The position numbers and the translations under genes were made by a program. The notes beneath the pieces were generated by a model that saw only the letters and a list, made by a program, of their open reading frames with translations, was not told where the DNA came from and made no database searches. Shown piece after piece: positions 29,983-39,762 of a stretch of DNA of 64,000 nucleotides. How positions within the stretch are numbered: the stretch's first letter is position 1; each line of letters opens with the position of its first letter. The DNA is from Pseudonocardia sp. T1-2H (GTDB taxonomy: Bacteria; Actinomycetota; Actinomycetes; Mycobacteriales; Pseudonocardiaceae): positions 2,170,001 through 2,234,000 of the forward strand of contig NZ_JBBPCL010000001.1 in the NCBI RefSeq assembly GCF_038039215.1. Reading direction: 5' to 3'.

Positions 29983-31635
29983 TCAGGCGGTGCTCGGGGC
30001 CGGCCGCCCGGCCGGGCCCTGACGGTGGTAGTCCTCGACGAACGCGGCGCGGCCCGCGTCGTCCATCTGGTTGAACAGCACGTTCGGGCTCTGCAGGTGC
30101 GGGCACCGCCGCATGTGGTCCAGCGTCCACATCTTCTTGGGATCCAGGTCGAGATGGGGCTGGGCCGTCATGGTCTTGCCGTCGTCACGCACCATGCCCA
30201 TGTCGGAGACGACGTCGGCCCAGTTCCAGCCGTGGTAGAGCGTCTCCCACTCGCGCTTGCCGACCAGACGACCCATGTTCGGGGTCTCGCGACCCTGGTA
30301 GGTGCCCCGGAAGGCCTCCACGTCCGTCCAGCGACAGACCTCGTGGCAGTACGTCCGGTGCATGCCGTCGACCTCGGCGGTCACCATGTCCTCGCGGACC
30401 AGGCACGGGACCATGCAGGTCCAGCACCGGGCCGGGTAGACGTAGTCGACGTCCTCGAACACGATCGGGTTGTGCCCGTTCGGCACGGCCAGCCGGTTGT
30501 AGTTCTCCCACCAGGCGCCGTACTTGTCGTACCAACCCGGGTACTTGTACTCGAACCACTCGAAGTCCTCGTCGGTCATGCCGTCGATGCGCCAGTAGTT
30601 CGCCAACCAGCCCGTCGCGAAGAACTGCGCGACCTCGTGCACGTAGCCCTTGTTCCAGATCTGGTTCCAGGACTCCTCGATCAGGTCATGAGGAACGACC
30701 AGACCGTACTTCTCGAGCGGGACGAGGTAGGAACGGTAGTAGTCGTCGTAGATCCAGCGACGCCACATCTCGGCGTAGGACTCGCGGTCCTTACGCCGGT
30801 CCTTGGTGCCGTACTCGATGAACGTGCCGATGGCGGCGTCCACCACGCGGTGGTTGTTCCACCACGCGTAGCGCAGGTCGCGCTCGAGCAGCTGGCGGTT
30901 GTCCTCGTCCGACAGCGCCATCAGCAGCGTGGCGTAGCCGTTGGAGATGTGGCGCGACTCGTCGGACTGGACCGAGTGGAACACCGTGGGCAGCAGGTAG
31001 TCCCCGTTCGCCGCGGCCTCGGCCGGCATGGCCACGAACAGCGTGTTCGTGAACGCCGTCTCGGCGACGATCGTCAGGTAGATGCTGGCCGCGGTGATCG
31101 CGTCACCGGTGATGAACCCCTCGGCGAACTGCCGGCCGATGGTGCCGCAGTAGTCGCTCTGGAAGTCCCGCAGGCTGTTGTTGAAGCCCGCCGGGTCGAT
31201 GTAGTTGTTCATGTACAGGCGCTTGAGGTTCTGCTGGATCGTCGAGTGCCGTACCTCGTCGATCATCTGGATCGCCTGGCCGTTGTGCAGCTCCGGGTTG
31301 GGAACCACGTGGAACAGCATCGGCATCGACCGCGCCGCCGAGATCTCCGGCAACGGGATGATGGACAGGAACAGCTTCTGCCACTCCAGCCAACGCTCCT
31401 GGACCTGGCGGAACATGTTCCCGCGGATCGCTCCGTCGGACGCGCCGTAGACGCGGTGGTCCTTCTCCTCCTGCATGGGGAAGTAGGACCGCAGCACCTG
31501 CTTGAGCGGGTCCTTCTTCGAAGCCTTGCGGAAGGTGTAGTCGGTTCCGTACTTCATGTACGGCTCGTGGTACTGCGGCTCCCAGGCCAGCTCCTGGATC
31601 TTCTGGTGAGCCTTCGCCAGACTCTGCCGACTCAC
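29983..31635 (-). CDS. prmA: soluble di-iron monooxygenase hydroxylase, large (alpha) subunit
   Basis: A 550-residue catalytic subunit. Carboxylate/His ligands of the di-iron site are visible: E97 ([10 protein letters not shown]), E127 and H130 ([10 protein letters not shown]), E192 (VAETAFTN), E226 and H229 ([10 protein letters not shown]). By gene order and length it belongs with propane/THF monooxygenases (group 5). The true substrate (propane, other short alkanes, cyclic ethers) cannot be told from sequence alone. GTG start at 31635 with GAGGAG upstream; first gene of a five-gene set on the minus strand. Confidence 0.92.
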   Translation of the reverse strand: MSRQSLAKAHQKIQELAWEPQYHEPYMKYGTDYTFRKASKKDPLKQVLRSYFPMQEEKDHRVYGASDGAIRGNMFRQVQERWLEWQKLFLSIIPLPEISAARSMPMLFHVVPNPELHNGQAIQMIDEVRHSTIQQNLKRLYMNNYIDPAGFNNSLRDFQSDYCGTIGRQFAEGFITGDAITAASIYLTIVAETAFTNTLFVAMPAEAAANGDYLLPTVFHSVQSDESRHISNGYATLLMALSDEDNRQLLERDLRYAWWNNHRVVDAAIGTFIEYGTKDRRKDRESYAEMWRRWIYDDYYRSYLVPLEKYGLVVPHDLIEESWNQIWNKGYVHEVAQFFATGWLANYWRIDGMTDEDFEWFEYKYPGWYDKYGAWWENYNRLAVPNGHNPIVFEDVDYVYPARCWTCMVPCLVREDMVTAEVDGMHRTYCHEVCRWTDVEAFRGTYQGRETPNMGRLVGKREWETLYHGWNWADVVSDMGMVRDDGKTMTAQPHLDLDPKKMWTLDHMRRCPHLQSPNVLFNQMDDAGRAAFVEDYHRQGPAGRPAPSTA

Positions 31636-31923
31636 GTCAACTCCTCACCTGGTGGGGACCAGGCTTCCCGCCGTCCCCTGGAACAGTCGGGGCGTCGGGG
31701 AACCCGCTGTCAGCCCGCATCCGTGAGCCGGGGCCGACGCGGGCGTCAGCCAACTCGGGAGGTGGACCCCGAGGCGGTTCCAGCCGGAATGCGCGGGTCC
31801 CGGCCGAGCCGCCCCGTGCCGCACATCGATACTCCGGACACCCAGCAGGTTCGACCACCAAGCGAGCGACCGCACTCCGCGCATAGGAGCGGCCGGTCCT
31901 GACCCAGCCGGGCGACCCCTCGA

Positions 31924-33006
31924 TCACGCCGCGCGGCGCGCCGGCAACAACAGGCACGAGTCCCCGAACTCGTGCCACAGATACCCCGTCCGGACGGCTT
32001 CGGCGTACGCCCGTCCCACCAGCAGGGCCCCGGCCACCGCCTCGAGCAGCAGCAGGTGGGACGCCTCCGGCTCGTGCCAGCCGGTCACCAGCCCGTCCAC
32101 CACCCGGACCGGACGGTCCGGGCCGAGCACGAGGTCCGTCCACCCCTCGCCCGCCCGCACGGTGCCGTCGACGTCCGCGACGGTCTCCAGGGCGCGGGTC
32201 ACCGTGGTGCCCACCGCGACCACCCGCCGTCCCGCCGCGCGGGTCGCGTTCACCGCGTCCGCGGTCGCGGCCGGCACCCGGTACCGCTCGGGGAGCGGCA
32301 CCTCGTCGGCCTCCGGCGACGACACCCCGGTGTGCAGCACGAGCTCCGCGATCCCGACGCCACGGGCGTGCAGGCCGTCGAGCACGGCTCGGGTGAACGG
32401 CCGGCCCGCACTCGGCATCTCGGCGCTGCCGAACCAGTCGTCGGACGCGCCCGCGGGGACCGCGAAGACGGTCCGGTGGTCCGCGAGCGCGGGGTGCTCG
32501 CGCAGGTAGGCGTAGCGGATCGGGCGGCCCGTCGCGGACAGCCACGCCGGGAGACCGCCCTCGACCGGGATCCGGGCGCGCCAGAGCCTGCTGCCGGTGC
32601 GTACGGACGGGTCCGGGTGGGCGGCCACGAGCGTGGCGGCCACGCCGGGTGGCAGCCGCACGGTGTCGCCGCGGGCGGCGTCGGTGACCCGTTCTCCCTC
32701 CGGCGTCCGCGGCTCGACGACGAACGTGCCGCCGGTCGACGGCCCCGAGACGTGCAGGACGACCGGGCGCCCGTCGGATCGGAACCCGTCGACCGCGGCG
32801 GGCTCGGTGTCGGAGGTGTTGACGACCACCAGGTCGCCGGGGTCGAGAGCCCCGGGAAGCTCGGTGAATCTGCTGTGCCGCAACGGCTTGCGGTCGCGCG
32901 CCACGAGTAGGCGCACCTGGTCCCGGGCCAGCCCGCGGGACTCGGGTGTCTCCGCCGCGGACAGCTCCGGCGGGACGGCGAACCGGGTCGCGGCAGTCGC
33001 CCTCAC
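31924..33006 (-). CDS. queA: QueA-like S-adenosylmethionine:tRNA ribosyltransferase-isomerase
   Basis: A 360-residue protein related to QueA, which transfers the ribosyl moiety of SAM to 7-aminomethyl-7-deazaguanine in tRNA to form epoxyqueuosine. Supporting segments are PGDLVVVNTSDTEPAAVDG, RIPVEGGLPAWL and ELVLHTGVSSPEADE; the C-terminal region has HEPEASHLLLLEAVAG. Some motifs differ from classical QueA and no other queuosine gene is nearby, so a related nucleoside activity is possible. GTG start overlaps the upstream SDR stop (GTGA, 33003-33006). Confidence 0.78.
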   Translation of the reverse strand: MRATAATRFAVPPELSAAETPESRGLARDQVRLLVARDRKPLRHSRFTELPGALDPGDLVVVNTSDTEPAAVDGFRSDGRPVVLHVSGPSTGGTFVVEPRTPEGERVTDAARGDTVRLPPGVAATLVAAHPDPSVRTGSRLWRARIPVEGGLPAWLSATGRPIRYAYLREHPALADHRTVFAVPAGASDDWFGSAEMPSAGRPFTRAVLDGLHARGVGIAELVLHTGVSSPEADEVPLPERYRVPAATADAVNATRAAGRRVVAVGTTVTRALETVADVDGTVRAGEGWTDLVLGPDRPVRVVDGLVTGWHEPEASHLLLLEAVAGALLVGRAYAEAVRTGYLWHEFGDSCLLLPARRAA

Positions 33007-33694
33007 GTCGCGGTCCCGGCCGGCGCGAGATCCGACGCCCGGTAGCGCCCGCGGGCCGGGCGCTCGTCGAGCAGCCGGAGGAACGCCGGCACCACGGTCG
33101 AGGGATCGGGGCGGTCGGAGATGTCCTCGCCGGGGAACGCGCGCTGGTGCATCGCGGTACGCATGTCCCCGGGATCGAACGCGTACGCCCGCACCGCGGG
33201 TTCCTCGACGCCGAGCACCGCGACGACCTGGTCGAGCGCGGCCTTCGCCGCGCCGTAGCCGCCCCATCCCTCGTAGGCCTCGACGGCGGCGTCGGAGCTG
33301 AGTGCGACGACGGTCCCGCCGGCCGCGCGCAGCAGCGGGAGCGCGAGCTGGGTGAGGGCCAGCGGAGCGAGCACGGTGGTCTCGAGGACGCCCCGCAGGG
33401 CGTCGAGGGGATAGCGGGCGAGCCCGGGCAGCGGTGAGGGCCCAGCTCGCCCGCGTTGTGGACCAGCAGGTCGAGGCGCTCACCCGCGGCGGCGACGAGC
33501 TCGGCCCGGAACCCGGCGTCGGTCACGTCGCCGGGAAGCGCGAGGACGCCGGGCAGACCCGCGGTCGCGGCGTGGAGCCGGCGGGCGTCGCGGGCGCAGA
33601 CGACGACGGTGCCGCCGCGGGCGGCGAGGGCGGTGGTGAGGGCCAGGCCGAAGCCCTGCCCGGCACCGGTGACGATCGCGGTGGTGGAGGTCAT
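33003..33694 (-). CDS. SDR family oxidoreductase (apparent frameshift)
   Basis: About 230 residues when joined. The N-terminal part has AIVTGAGQGFGLALTTALAA and LDLLVHNAGELG. The C-terminal part, in another frame, has GGTVVALSSDAAVEAYEGWG and the active-site YGAAKAAL. The frames meet in the GGGCCC at 33438-33443, where one missing base would give ELGPSPLPGLARYPLDALRG. Reaction unknown. It is translationally coupled to the QueA-like gene. Confidence 0.78.
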
Positions 33695-33947
33695 GCCGCC
33701 ACGGTGCGACCTGAAGCCAGGTTCAGGTCAAGTCCGCTCGGGGGACCGGTTCCGGCGGGGAACGGACTCCGTCCACAGCAGACCTGCCGGCAGGGGCCTC
33801 GAACGGTCACTTCACCTCGGTGGGCCAGGGCTGTTGACGTGGCCGCCGGCCACGGTCGAGATTGGCGGGGTGCCGACTACTCCCGGGGCGGAAGTCGACG
33901 TCCGGGACGAGGCGAGCTCGACGCATGTGTCCTGGCCGGGGGAGATG

Positions 33948-34658
33948 ATGGTGCACAAGACCTGGAACATCGCAGGACGTCTCACGTCGGGTGTGGCGAT
34001 CCTGCTCGCAGGCGCGGCCCTGCTGTCGGCCGCCCCCGCCGCGGCGGACCCGCAGGTGGGGCGTGGCTACAACGCCGACGGCGGAAACTGGTCCGGTTAC
34101 GTGACGGCCGGACGCGAGTTCAGCTCGGTGTCGGCGCGGTGGATCGAACCCGCCGTCACCTGCAACACCACCACCGACGCCTTCGCGCCGTGGGTCGGCC
34201 TCGGCGGCTTCGGCACCACCATGGTCGAGCAGGCCGGGGTGGAGACCAGCTGCGCGGGCGGGGTACCGGTCTACCGGGCGTGGTACGAGCTGGCCCCCGC
34301 CCCGCCGGTCTACTACGACGACCCCGTCGGTCCCGGAGACTCGATCAGCGCCGAGGTGACCCGCGCCGGGACCCGCTACACGCTGACCGTCACCGACCAC
34401 ACCAGGAACTGGTCCAGGACCGTCGCCAGGTCCTACAACGGAAGCAACACCTCGGCCGAGTTCATCCTCGAGTCGCCCACCGGCACGTTTCCCGACTTCG
34501 GCACGGTGACGTTCACCGGGGCCTCGGTCGACGGGAGGCCATTGAGCACCTACACGTCGCTCGCCCTCGATGCCCGCGGCGGGTACGACGACCACACCGG
34601 GGCCTTGGCGGGGGGCACCTTCTCCGTCAGTTATCGGCACGGAGCGGCCGCAGGGTAG
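33948..34658 (+). CDS. secreted G1-family (glutamic) endopeptidase
   Basis: A 236-residue precursor. Residues 1-33 form a signal peptide (hydrophobic VAILLAGAALLSAAPAAA). The mature part has NWSGYV near 47 and the G1-peptidase catalytic pair, Gln95 in MVEQAGVETS and Glu175 in AEFILESPTG. G1 enzymes cleave proteins outside the cell, usually at acidic pH. Start at the second of two adjacent ATGs, chosen for spacing from GGGGGAG. It stands alone. Confidence 0.85.
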   Translation: MVHKTWNIAGRLTSGVAILLAGAALLSAAPAAADPQVGRGYNADGGNWSGYVTAGREFSSVSARWIEPAVTCNTTTDAFAPWVGLGGFGTTMVEQAGVETSCAGGVPVYRAWYELAPAPPVYYDDPVGPGDSISAEVTRAGTRYTLTVTDHTRNWSRTVARSYNGSNTSAEFILESPTGTFPDFGTVTFTGASVDGRPLSTYTSLALDARGGYDDHTGALAGGTFSVSYRHGAAAG

Positions 34659-35069
34659 GGGCAGTGTCCGGGAACGGCGCCGCGCCGTGCCGCTACTGCC
34701 GACCGGTGAGGCGTGCTCGTGGTGGCCCGAGGTGGTCGGCGACCGGGCCGCTGTGGCGGTGGTGGACCCAACCGCCGCCCGGAATCCTGACGGCGGACAT
34801 TCCGGCGGGCAGCGCCACGGTCCCGGTCACGACGACCCTCACGACCTCGCGGTAGCGGCCCCCTGCATGAAAGCTCCGTCCTGAGAGGAGCGTGGAGATA
34901 GGGCAGGCCGAGTCCAGCGACCAGCCTCGGCCCTGGCCGGAGCCCGGGACGCGCCGGGACCGGCCCGGCGAGAACGTCCCGACCCGACGAGCCCCTCGCC
35001 GAGAGGGGCCCGCCACTCTAGGGTTCGAGCAGGGCGAACCGCCGCCCGAGCAGCACCTCGAGGAGAACC
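34659..35069. other. intergenic stretch, nothing recognised
   Basis: Between the G1 peptidase and the peroxiredoxin. Short frames have no domain signal. No tRNA, clear hairpin or promoter was identified. Confidence 0.4.
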
Positions 35070-35555
35070 GTGTCCCTCTCGCCCGGCGACGCCGTCCCCG
35101 ACGTCACCCTCATGACCATGTCCGAGTCCGGCCCCGCCCCGGTCAGCAGTGCGGAGGTGCTCGGCCGGGGGACCGTCGTCCTGTTCGGGGTGCCCGGCGC
35201 CTTCACGCCGTCGTGTTCCGACCAGCACCTGCCGGAGTACGTCCTGCGGGCGGACGAGCTGCGGGCGAAGGGCGTCGACACCATCGCCTGCGTCGCGGTC
35301 AACGATGCGTTCGTGATGGACGCCTGGGGGCGTTCCCGGGACACGGGGGACGCGGTCGTCATGCTGGCCGACGGCAACGGTGACTTCGCCGAGGCGATCG
35401 GGCTCCAGCTCGACGGCCGCGCGTTCGGGCTGGGGAGGCGCTCGCAGCGCTACGCCGCGGTCCTCGTCGACGGTGTGCTGCGTGACCTGTGGGTCGAGTC
35501 GGCACCGACGGACGTGACGGTCAGCTCTGCGGACGCGGTCCTGAAGAGCCTCTGA
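35070..35555 (+). CDS. peroxiredoxin (Prx5-like redoxin)
   Basis: A 161-residue thiol peroxidase. FGVPGAFTPSCSDQHLPEY holds the peroxidatic Cys49 in the Prx5 PGAFTPxCS motif; no obvious resolving Cys is in the C-terminal half. It reduces H2O2 or alkyl hydroperoxides. GTG start with GAGGAGAAC just upstream. Confidence 0.9.
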   Translation: MSLSPGDAVPDVTLMTMSESGPAPVSSAEVLGRGTVVLFGVPGAFTPSCSDQHLPEYVLRADELRAKGVDTIACVAVNDAFVMDAWGRSRDTGDAVVMLADGNGDFAEAIGLQLDGRAFGLGRRSQRYAAVLVDGVLRDLWVESAPTDVTVSSADAVLKSL

Positions 35556-35604
35556 CCGGGACCGACGGGGAGGGCGCCATGGCGTGCACACGGTCGGTGA
35601 GACG

Positions 35605-35870
35605 CCCTGCAGGGCCGTCGGCGTGCCCGACCGGGTCGGTGAGCACCGGCCGGGCGCGGTGTACGGCACCTTCACGAGCTCGTCGAGCAACGGGTTCACC
35701 GCCACGGTGACGCCCACGAACACCGCGAGCCGGGTCAGCCGCCACCCCGTCACGGCCGTGAAGCCGAGCAGGTAGACCCACCAGGACCCGATCGTGCTCG
35801 ACGCCTCCATGGCCACGACGAAGGCGCGGTTGCCGACCGCGAGGCCGTGCAGATCGTCCCGCGCCGCCAT
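35605..35870 (-). pseudogene. PAP2-family phosphatase N-terminal remnant
   Basis: One minus-strand frame reads GLAVGNRAFVVAMEASSTIG, SWWVYLLGFTAVTGWRLTRL and VTVAVNPLLDELVK, the first half of a PAP2-type membrane phosphatase. A second frame continues HRARPVLTDPVGHADGPAG and then degrades. The catalytic SGH and SRxxxxxHxxxD motifs are absent. It is truncated and frame-shifted, so probably dead. Confidence 0.55.
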
Positions 35871-35924
35871 GTCGGCGTGCGGTAGCGGAGGCCGACCCCA
35901 CGACGCGAAGCAGTGGTCGGCGGA

Positions 35925-36356
35925 TCACCGGTCGCGGGGGGAGCCCGCGTCGAGCACCTTGTCCATCCCTTCGGCGAAGGCGGCCCATTCTCGACGCCGC
36001 GTCTCCAACACGCGTTCGCCCAGTGGAGTCAGGAGGTATCGGCGGGTTCCGTCCTCCCAGCTGACCCGCATCAACCTGTTGTTCCTGAGTCGATGGAGCG
36101 CGTGATAGACGCTGTGCTCCGGGAGCGAGAAGATCCCACCGCTGAGCCGGCGGACGACATCGATCAGATGGGCTGCGTTCCCCGGGCTGTGGCGCGCCGC
36201 CGCGAGGAGCAGGACGTCCATGTCCTCGCGGTGCCGGACCGGCACGGTGCGAAACCGCGGGCGAGGCGTCGGGGCAGGGACAGCGTGGCGCGGGCGTTGC
36301 GGGTCCGCCGCGGCGGGTGCACGGGTTCTCGCCGATCTACGCACATCGTCCTCCAT
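35925..36356 (-). CDS. PadR-family transcriptional regulator
   Basis: A 143-residue protein. The winged-helix core reads DVLLLAAARHSPGNAAHLID, then PEHSVYHALHRLRNNRLMRV and GTRRYLLTPLGERVLE, typical of PadR. The first 40 residues are Arg/Pro-rich and may be over-called; a later start near the MDVLLL Met is possible. It is divergent from the gas vesicle region, with a palindrome between them that could be its operator. Confidence 0.8.
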   Translation of the reverse strand: MEDDVRRSARTRAPAAADPQRPRHAVPAPTPRPRFRTVPVRHREDMDVLLLAAARHSPGNAAHLIDVVRRLSGGIFSLPEHSVYHALHRLRNNRLMRVSWEDGTRRYLLTPLGERVLETRRREWAAFAEGMDKVLDAGSPRDR

Positions 36357-36937
36357 CGCTTCCGACTCCTACGGACCGAATTGCGCATCCGGGTCGGCGG
36401 ACCTTCCGGATCCGGGGTTCTCCTCCCCGACTTCTGATCTCGGGGCGCCTCCGGGCGGAGCCGCGAAGTGATCTGGGCCGTCCGGCCCGACCGCAGTTTC
36501 CGGCGACGCCGTGTGCGCACGGCAACATACCCACCGCCGAGTGCCGGCGCCCCGTTTCGGAGCCCGGGGGTCATCCGTACCGATTGCCGGCCCTCCTGCG
36601 AGCGTATTGTCCGGTAGCTGTCCCAATACCGTCTAAGCCGAGTACCGTCAACAGTTCGTCAGGAGCGAGAATAGTTCCTCCCGCACCTGGCGGTACCGAT
36701 TCCCGCAGACGGCGCGGCAGCTGCGGCAGATGGCGTATTTCGGCGTGGAACGGCCTGCTCGGCGGGTCCCGGCAGCGGGAGGCGGGTATTGATGACGCAC
36801 CGGCGTCGCGTGAGGGCGCACGACTCGAGCCGACGAGGAGGAACCCGAGTGGACCTCGACACGTGCGGGCGACCGCGGTCACGACAGCGTCTCCGGCGAA
36901 CGGGATTCTGCTCGTCCTCCGACGATGGGGGTACCCG
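36357..36937. other. divergent regulatory region between padR and the gas vesicle side
   Basis: No supportable coding sequence. Less GC-rich than its surroundings, and contains the GTATTG/CAATAC palindrome. It presumably holds divergent promoters; no -10/-35 pair can be assigned with confidence. Confidence 0.45.
36604..36629. promoter_or_regulatory. palindrome GTATTG-N14-CAATAC, candidate operator
   Basis: Perfect 6-bp arms at 36604-36609 and 36624-36629, in an AT-richer patch between the PadR gene and the gas vesicle side. Size and placement suit a dimeric repressor such as PadR. The regulator assignment is inference. Confidence 0.35.
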
Positions 36938-37354
36938 GTGACCGCGGCGGTGAACGACCCCCCGGTTCGCAGTCTTCGCGGGCTGCCGCAGGATCCTCCC
37001 GCGGACCCGGTCGAGAGGCTCAAGGCGAGTCTCAAGGAGCTGCTCCGGACGCTGCTCCAACGCGCCGTGGGCGTAGCCCTCGACCAGGTCGAGCACCTCG
37101 CGAAGTCGTTCGACGCGATGGCGGCGTCGGGCGGGTTCGTCCTCAGCGGCGTCCTGGGAGGAATCCAGGCGCGCCTCGCCGGAAAGAACCCGGTGTGGGG
37201 TGCCGTGAAGGCGGCCGTCGGGTCGCTCAGCCCGGGGGTGCGGGTGCTCCTCGTCCTCGCTCTCGTTCTCGCCCTCGTCCTGCTCCCGGTGACGGTCGTC
37301 CTCCTGTTGATCGCCCTCATCGTCGTGATCATCGTCGTGGCGTCGAAGTCCTAG
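36938..37354 (+). CDS. small membrane protein of unknown function preceding the gas vesicle genes
   Basis: A 138-residue protein. The N-terminal part is soluble and helical (RLKASLKELLRTLLQRAVGV), the middle is Gly-rich, and the C-terminus has a long hydrophobic stretch (VLLVLALVLALVLLPVTVVL onward) ending in KS. GTG start at 36938 with a GGGGG run upstream; the start is uncertain. No family recognised. It is co-directional with the gas vesicle cluster but separated by 480 bp. Confidence 0.65.
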   Translation: MTAAVNDPPVRSLRGLPQDPPADPVERLKASLKELLRTLLQRAVGVALDQVEHLAKSFDAMAASGGFVLSGVLGGIQARLAGKNPVWGAVKAAVGSLSPGVRVLLVLALVLALVLLPVTVVLLLIALIVVIIVVASKS

Positions 37355-37835
37355 GGCGGGCCCTGGAGCGCCGTCCTCCCAGGAGCCGGTTTCCCGGGAG
37401 TCCGGGTCATCGAGGGCGGCTTCAGGGTTCCTGAGCGGCGTGGCTTCCTGCATTGTGGAGACCGGTGAGGAGAACTCTTCACGCCCGTGATCGCCTTTGC
37501 TCTTCGGTGATCGAATCGGGGTAGGTCCGCACCGACATCCGAGTGGTGCTCGACGCATCGGCCGATCGAGTATTTCTGCGAACATTCGGGCCGAACAGGT
37601 GAATAATCCGACCGCGGTCACCCCGCACAAGGATGGCGAACCTGGGCTGCCTGGCTGGAAGATCTGCGCCGAACGGCGCAACTATCCTGGATCTTCGCCT
37701 TCCCGGTGTGCGAACAAATGGCAGCGGGTAGAAGCTGACGACCCCGGTTCGCGTCCGACACCGATCCCACCACACGACGCATGATCGCCGATCACGACGG
37801 TTCGACACGGAGCGGGCACTACACCAGGAGGCACG
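37355..37835. other. non-coding leader of the gas vesicle cluster
   Basis: About 480 bp, lower in GC than the flanking genes, with no coding signal. It contains the candidate stress-type promoter at 37706-37730, about 105 bp before the first cluster ATG. Confidence 0.5.
37706..37730 (+). promoter_or_regulatory. candidate SigB-like promoter (GTGT-N16-GGGTA)
   Basis: GTGT at 37706-37709 and GGGTA at 37726-37730, 16 bases apart, fit the actinobacterial stress sigma consensus GNNT-N14-16-GGGTAY except for G at the last base. It points into the gas vesicle operon. Confidence 0.35.
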
Positions 37836-38456
37836 ATGAAATGCGGCGTACGAGTAGCCCTAGGAGTGGCCGGCGGCTACTTCCTGGGACGAACGAAGAA
37901 GATGAAGCTGGCCATGATGCTCGGTGGCATGGCCGCCGGTCGGCGTGCGGGTGGGCCGGGTGAGCTGCTGGCCCAGGGCAGCAAGCTCCTCGAACGTTCG
38001 CCCGAGCTGGCCGCGTTGACCGACCAGATCCGTGGCCGCCTTATCGATGCGGGCAAGGGGGCTGCCATGGCGGTCGCCGCACGGCAGGTCGAGTCCCTGA
38101 CCGACAGGGTCGGCAAGCGGGTCGAGTCCCTCGGCGATCTCGGCGGACCGAAGCGCCGCCCCGCCGAGGCCCCGGACGTCGCCGACGAGACCGACGACGT
38201 CGCCGACGAGACCGGCGAGGAGCCGGACGCCCAGGAGAGGGGTGCCGCCGCGGAGGACGTGGAGGCGGACGAGCCGCCGGCGGAGGCGCCGGCGCCTCCG
38301 CGTCGACGGCGCACCGCCAGGGCCGCGGGCAACGCGGGTGGCGCCGGTGGCGCCGGTGGCAAGGCCACGGCCGGCCGGGCCGCTGCGGCGGGCACGAAGG
38401 CCGCACGTGGTGCGGCGTCGAAGGCCAAGGCGGGCCGGAGGACCAGCAATGCCTGA
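37836..38456 (+). CDS. gas-vesicle-cluster accessory protein with N-terminal membrane segment
   Basis: A 206-residue protein. The start ALGVAGGYFLGRTKKMKLAM is a short glycine-rich membrane segment. A helical part follows (LERSPELAALTDQIRGRLID), then an acidic patch and a Lys/Arg/Ala/Gly-rich tail. The same layout is seen in proteins beside gvp genes in Streptomyces-type clusters; I do not assign a gvp letter. Its stop overlaps the next ATG by 8 bp. Probably an assembly or membrane-docking accessory. Confidence 0.7.
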   Translation: MKCGVRVALGVAGGYFLGRTKKMKLAMMLGGMAAGRRAGGPGELLAQGSKLLERSPELAALTDQIRGRLIDAGKGAAMAVAARQVESLTDRVGKRVESLGDLGGPKRRPAEAPDVADETDDVADETGEEPDAQERGAAAEDVEADEPPAEAPAPPRRRRTARAAGNAGGAGGAGGKATAGRAAAAGTKAARGAASKAKAGRRTSNA

Positions 38457-39759
38457 CGGGACGACGAAGCTCGCCGACGCACTTCCGGCCGACGCCCTGA
38501 AGGGCGCGGGACAGCGACTTCTCGGGCTGGTGGTACAGCGGGCTGCGGACGCGGCGACGGAACGGGTGACGAGCTTGACCGACCGGCTCAACGACGTCTC
38601 CGAGAACGGCGGGCAGGGCCTTCGGGCCGCGCTCGGGGGTAGGTCGCAGGACGAGCGCGACGAGGACGACGACAGGGCCGAGGGCGACGACAGGGCCGAG
38701 GGCGACGAGGACGGCGACCGGGACGGCGGGGGCGGAGGCTTCCTCTCCCGTCTGAAGGAGAAGGTCAAGGGCGTCTTCGGGGGCGGCGACGGGGACGGGG
38801 ACGGCCCCGGCGGGGGCAGGGGCTCCAGCGGCAAGAAACTCAAGGTCACCAACATCGTCGAGCATCTCGACGTCGGCCTGCCGTTGCGGACGACGTACGA
38901 CCTGTGGACGCGGTTCGGCGACTTCCCGACCTTCATGAAGAAGGTCGAGACCGTCGACACGATGTCGGACGAGAAGACCCAGTGGCAGGCGAAGATCTTC
39001 ATCTCGCGTCGTCAGTGGGAGGCCACGATCCTCGAGCAGGTCCCGGACTCCCACATCGTGTGGCGCTCGAAGGGCGCCAAGGGACACGTCGACGGCGCGG
39101 TCAGCTTCACCCCGCTCGAGCCGAACGCGACGCGGGTGCTCCTGGTGCTGGAGTACTGGCCCAAGGGTCTGTTCGAGTACACGGGCAACCTCTGGCGTGC
39201 CCAGGGCCGCCGTGCCCGGCTGGAGTTCAAGCACTTCCGCCGGCACGCGATGACGACCGTCCTGCTGCACCCGGAGGAGGTCGAGGGCTGGCGCGGCGAG
39301 ATCCACGACGGCGAGGTCGTGAAGACGCACGAGGAGGCACTCGAGGAGGAGCAGCGCGCCGGCGAGGAGGGCGAGGAGGAGTCGTTCGACGAGACCGGCG
39401 ACGAGTCCCGCGACATGGAGGCCGTCGAGGACGAGACGGCGGAGGAGGAGCGGCCGGAGGACGAGGACCTCGAGGACGTCGACGACGAGTACGACCTCGA
39501 GGACGTGTCCGGGGACGAGGACGAGGACGAGGAGGACGAGGACCTGCCCGAGTACGAGAGCGACGAAGCGGTGGACGAGGCGGACGAGGAGCCCGCCGAC
39601 GAGGAGCCCGCCGACGAGGAGCTCGCCGACGAGGAGCTCGCCGACGAGGGTGAGCCGGCCGAGGAGGAGCCGGCCGAGGAGGACGAGGCACCGGCTCCCC
39701 CGCGCCGCGGTCGGGCGCGCAGGGCGCCCGCCGGCGCCGGCGGACGACGGAGGCGATGA
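38449..39759 (+). CDS. SRPBCC-fold protein of the gas vesicle cluster with long acidic tail
   Basis: 436 residues. About residues 1-60 repeat the helical motif of the previous gene (VTSLTDRLNDV). A Gly/Asp/Arg linker follows, then a START/SRPBCC domain (about 130-290; VTNIVEHLDVGLPLRTTYDL, FGDFPTFMKKV). From about 295 the protein is almost wholly Glu/Asp for 120 residues, with repeats of DEEPADEE and DEELADEE, ending in a basic Arg tail. Similar proteins accompany gvp genes in actinobacteria. The acidic tail may bind basic partners or keep assemblies soluble (inference). Confidence 0.75.
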   Translation: MPDGTTKLADALPADALKGAGQRLLGLVVQRAADAATERVTSLTDRLNDVSENGGQGLRAALGGRSQDERDEDDDRAEGDDRAEGDEDGDRDGGGGGFLSRLKEKVKGVFGGGDGDGDGPGGGRGSSGKKLKVTNIVEHLDVGLPLRTTYDLWTRFGDFPTFMKKVETVDTMSDEKTQWQAKIFISRRQWEATILEQVPDSHIVWRSKGAKGHVDGAVSFTPLEPNATRVLLVLEYWPKGLFEYTGNLWRAQGRRARLEFKHFRRHAMTTVLLHPEEVEGWRGEIHDGEVVKTHEEALEEEQRAGEEGEEESFDETGDESRDMEAVEDETAEEERPEDEDLEDVDDEYDLEDVSGDEDEDEEDEDLPEYESDEAVDEADEEPADEEPADEELADEELADEGEPAEEEPAEEDEAPAPPRRGRARRAPAGAGGRRRR

Positions 39760-39762
39760 CCC

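Noticed and set aside
28864..31902. 1,012-codon plus-strand frame opposite prmA/prmB
   Set aside because: Shadow frame: Val/Arg/His-rich, no motif, fully antisense to two well-supported genes.
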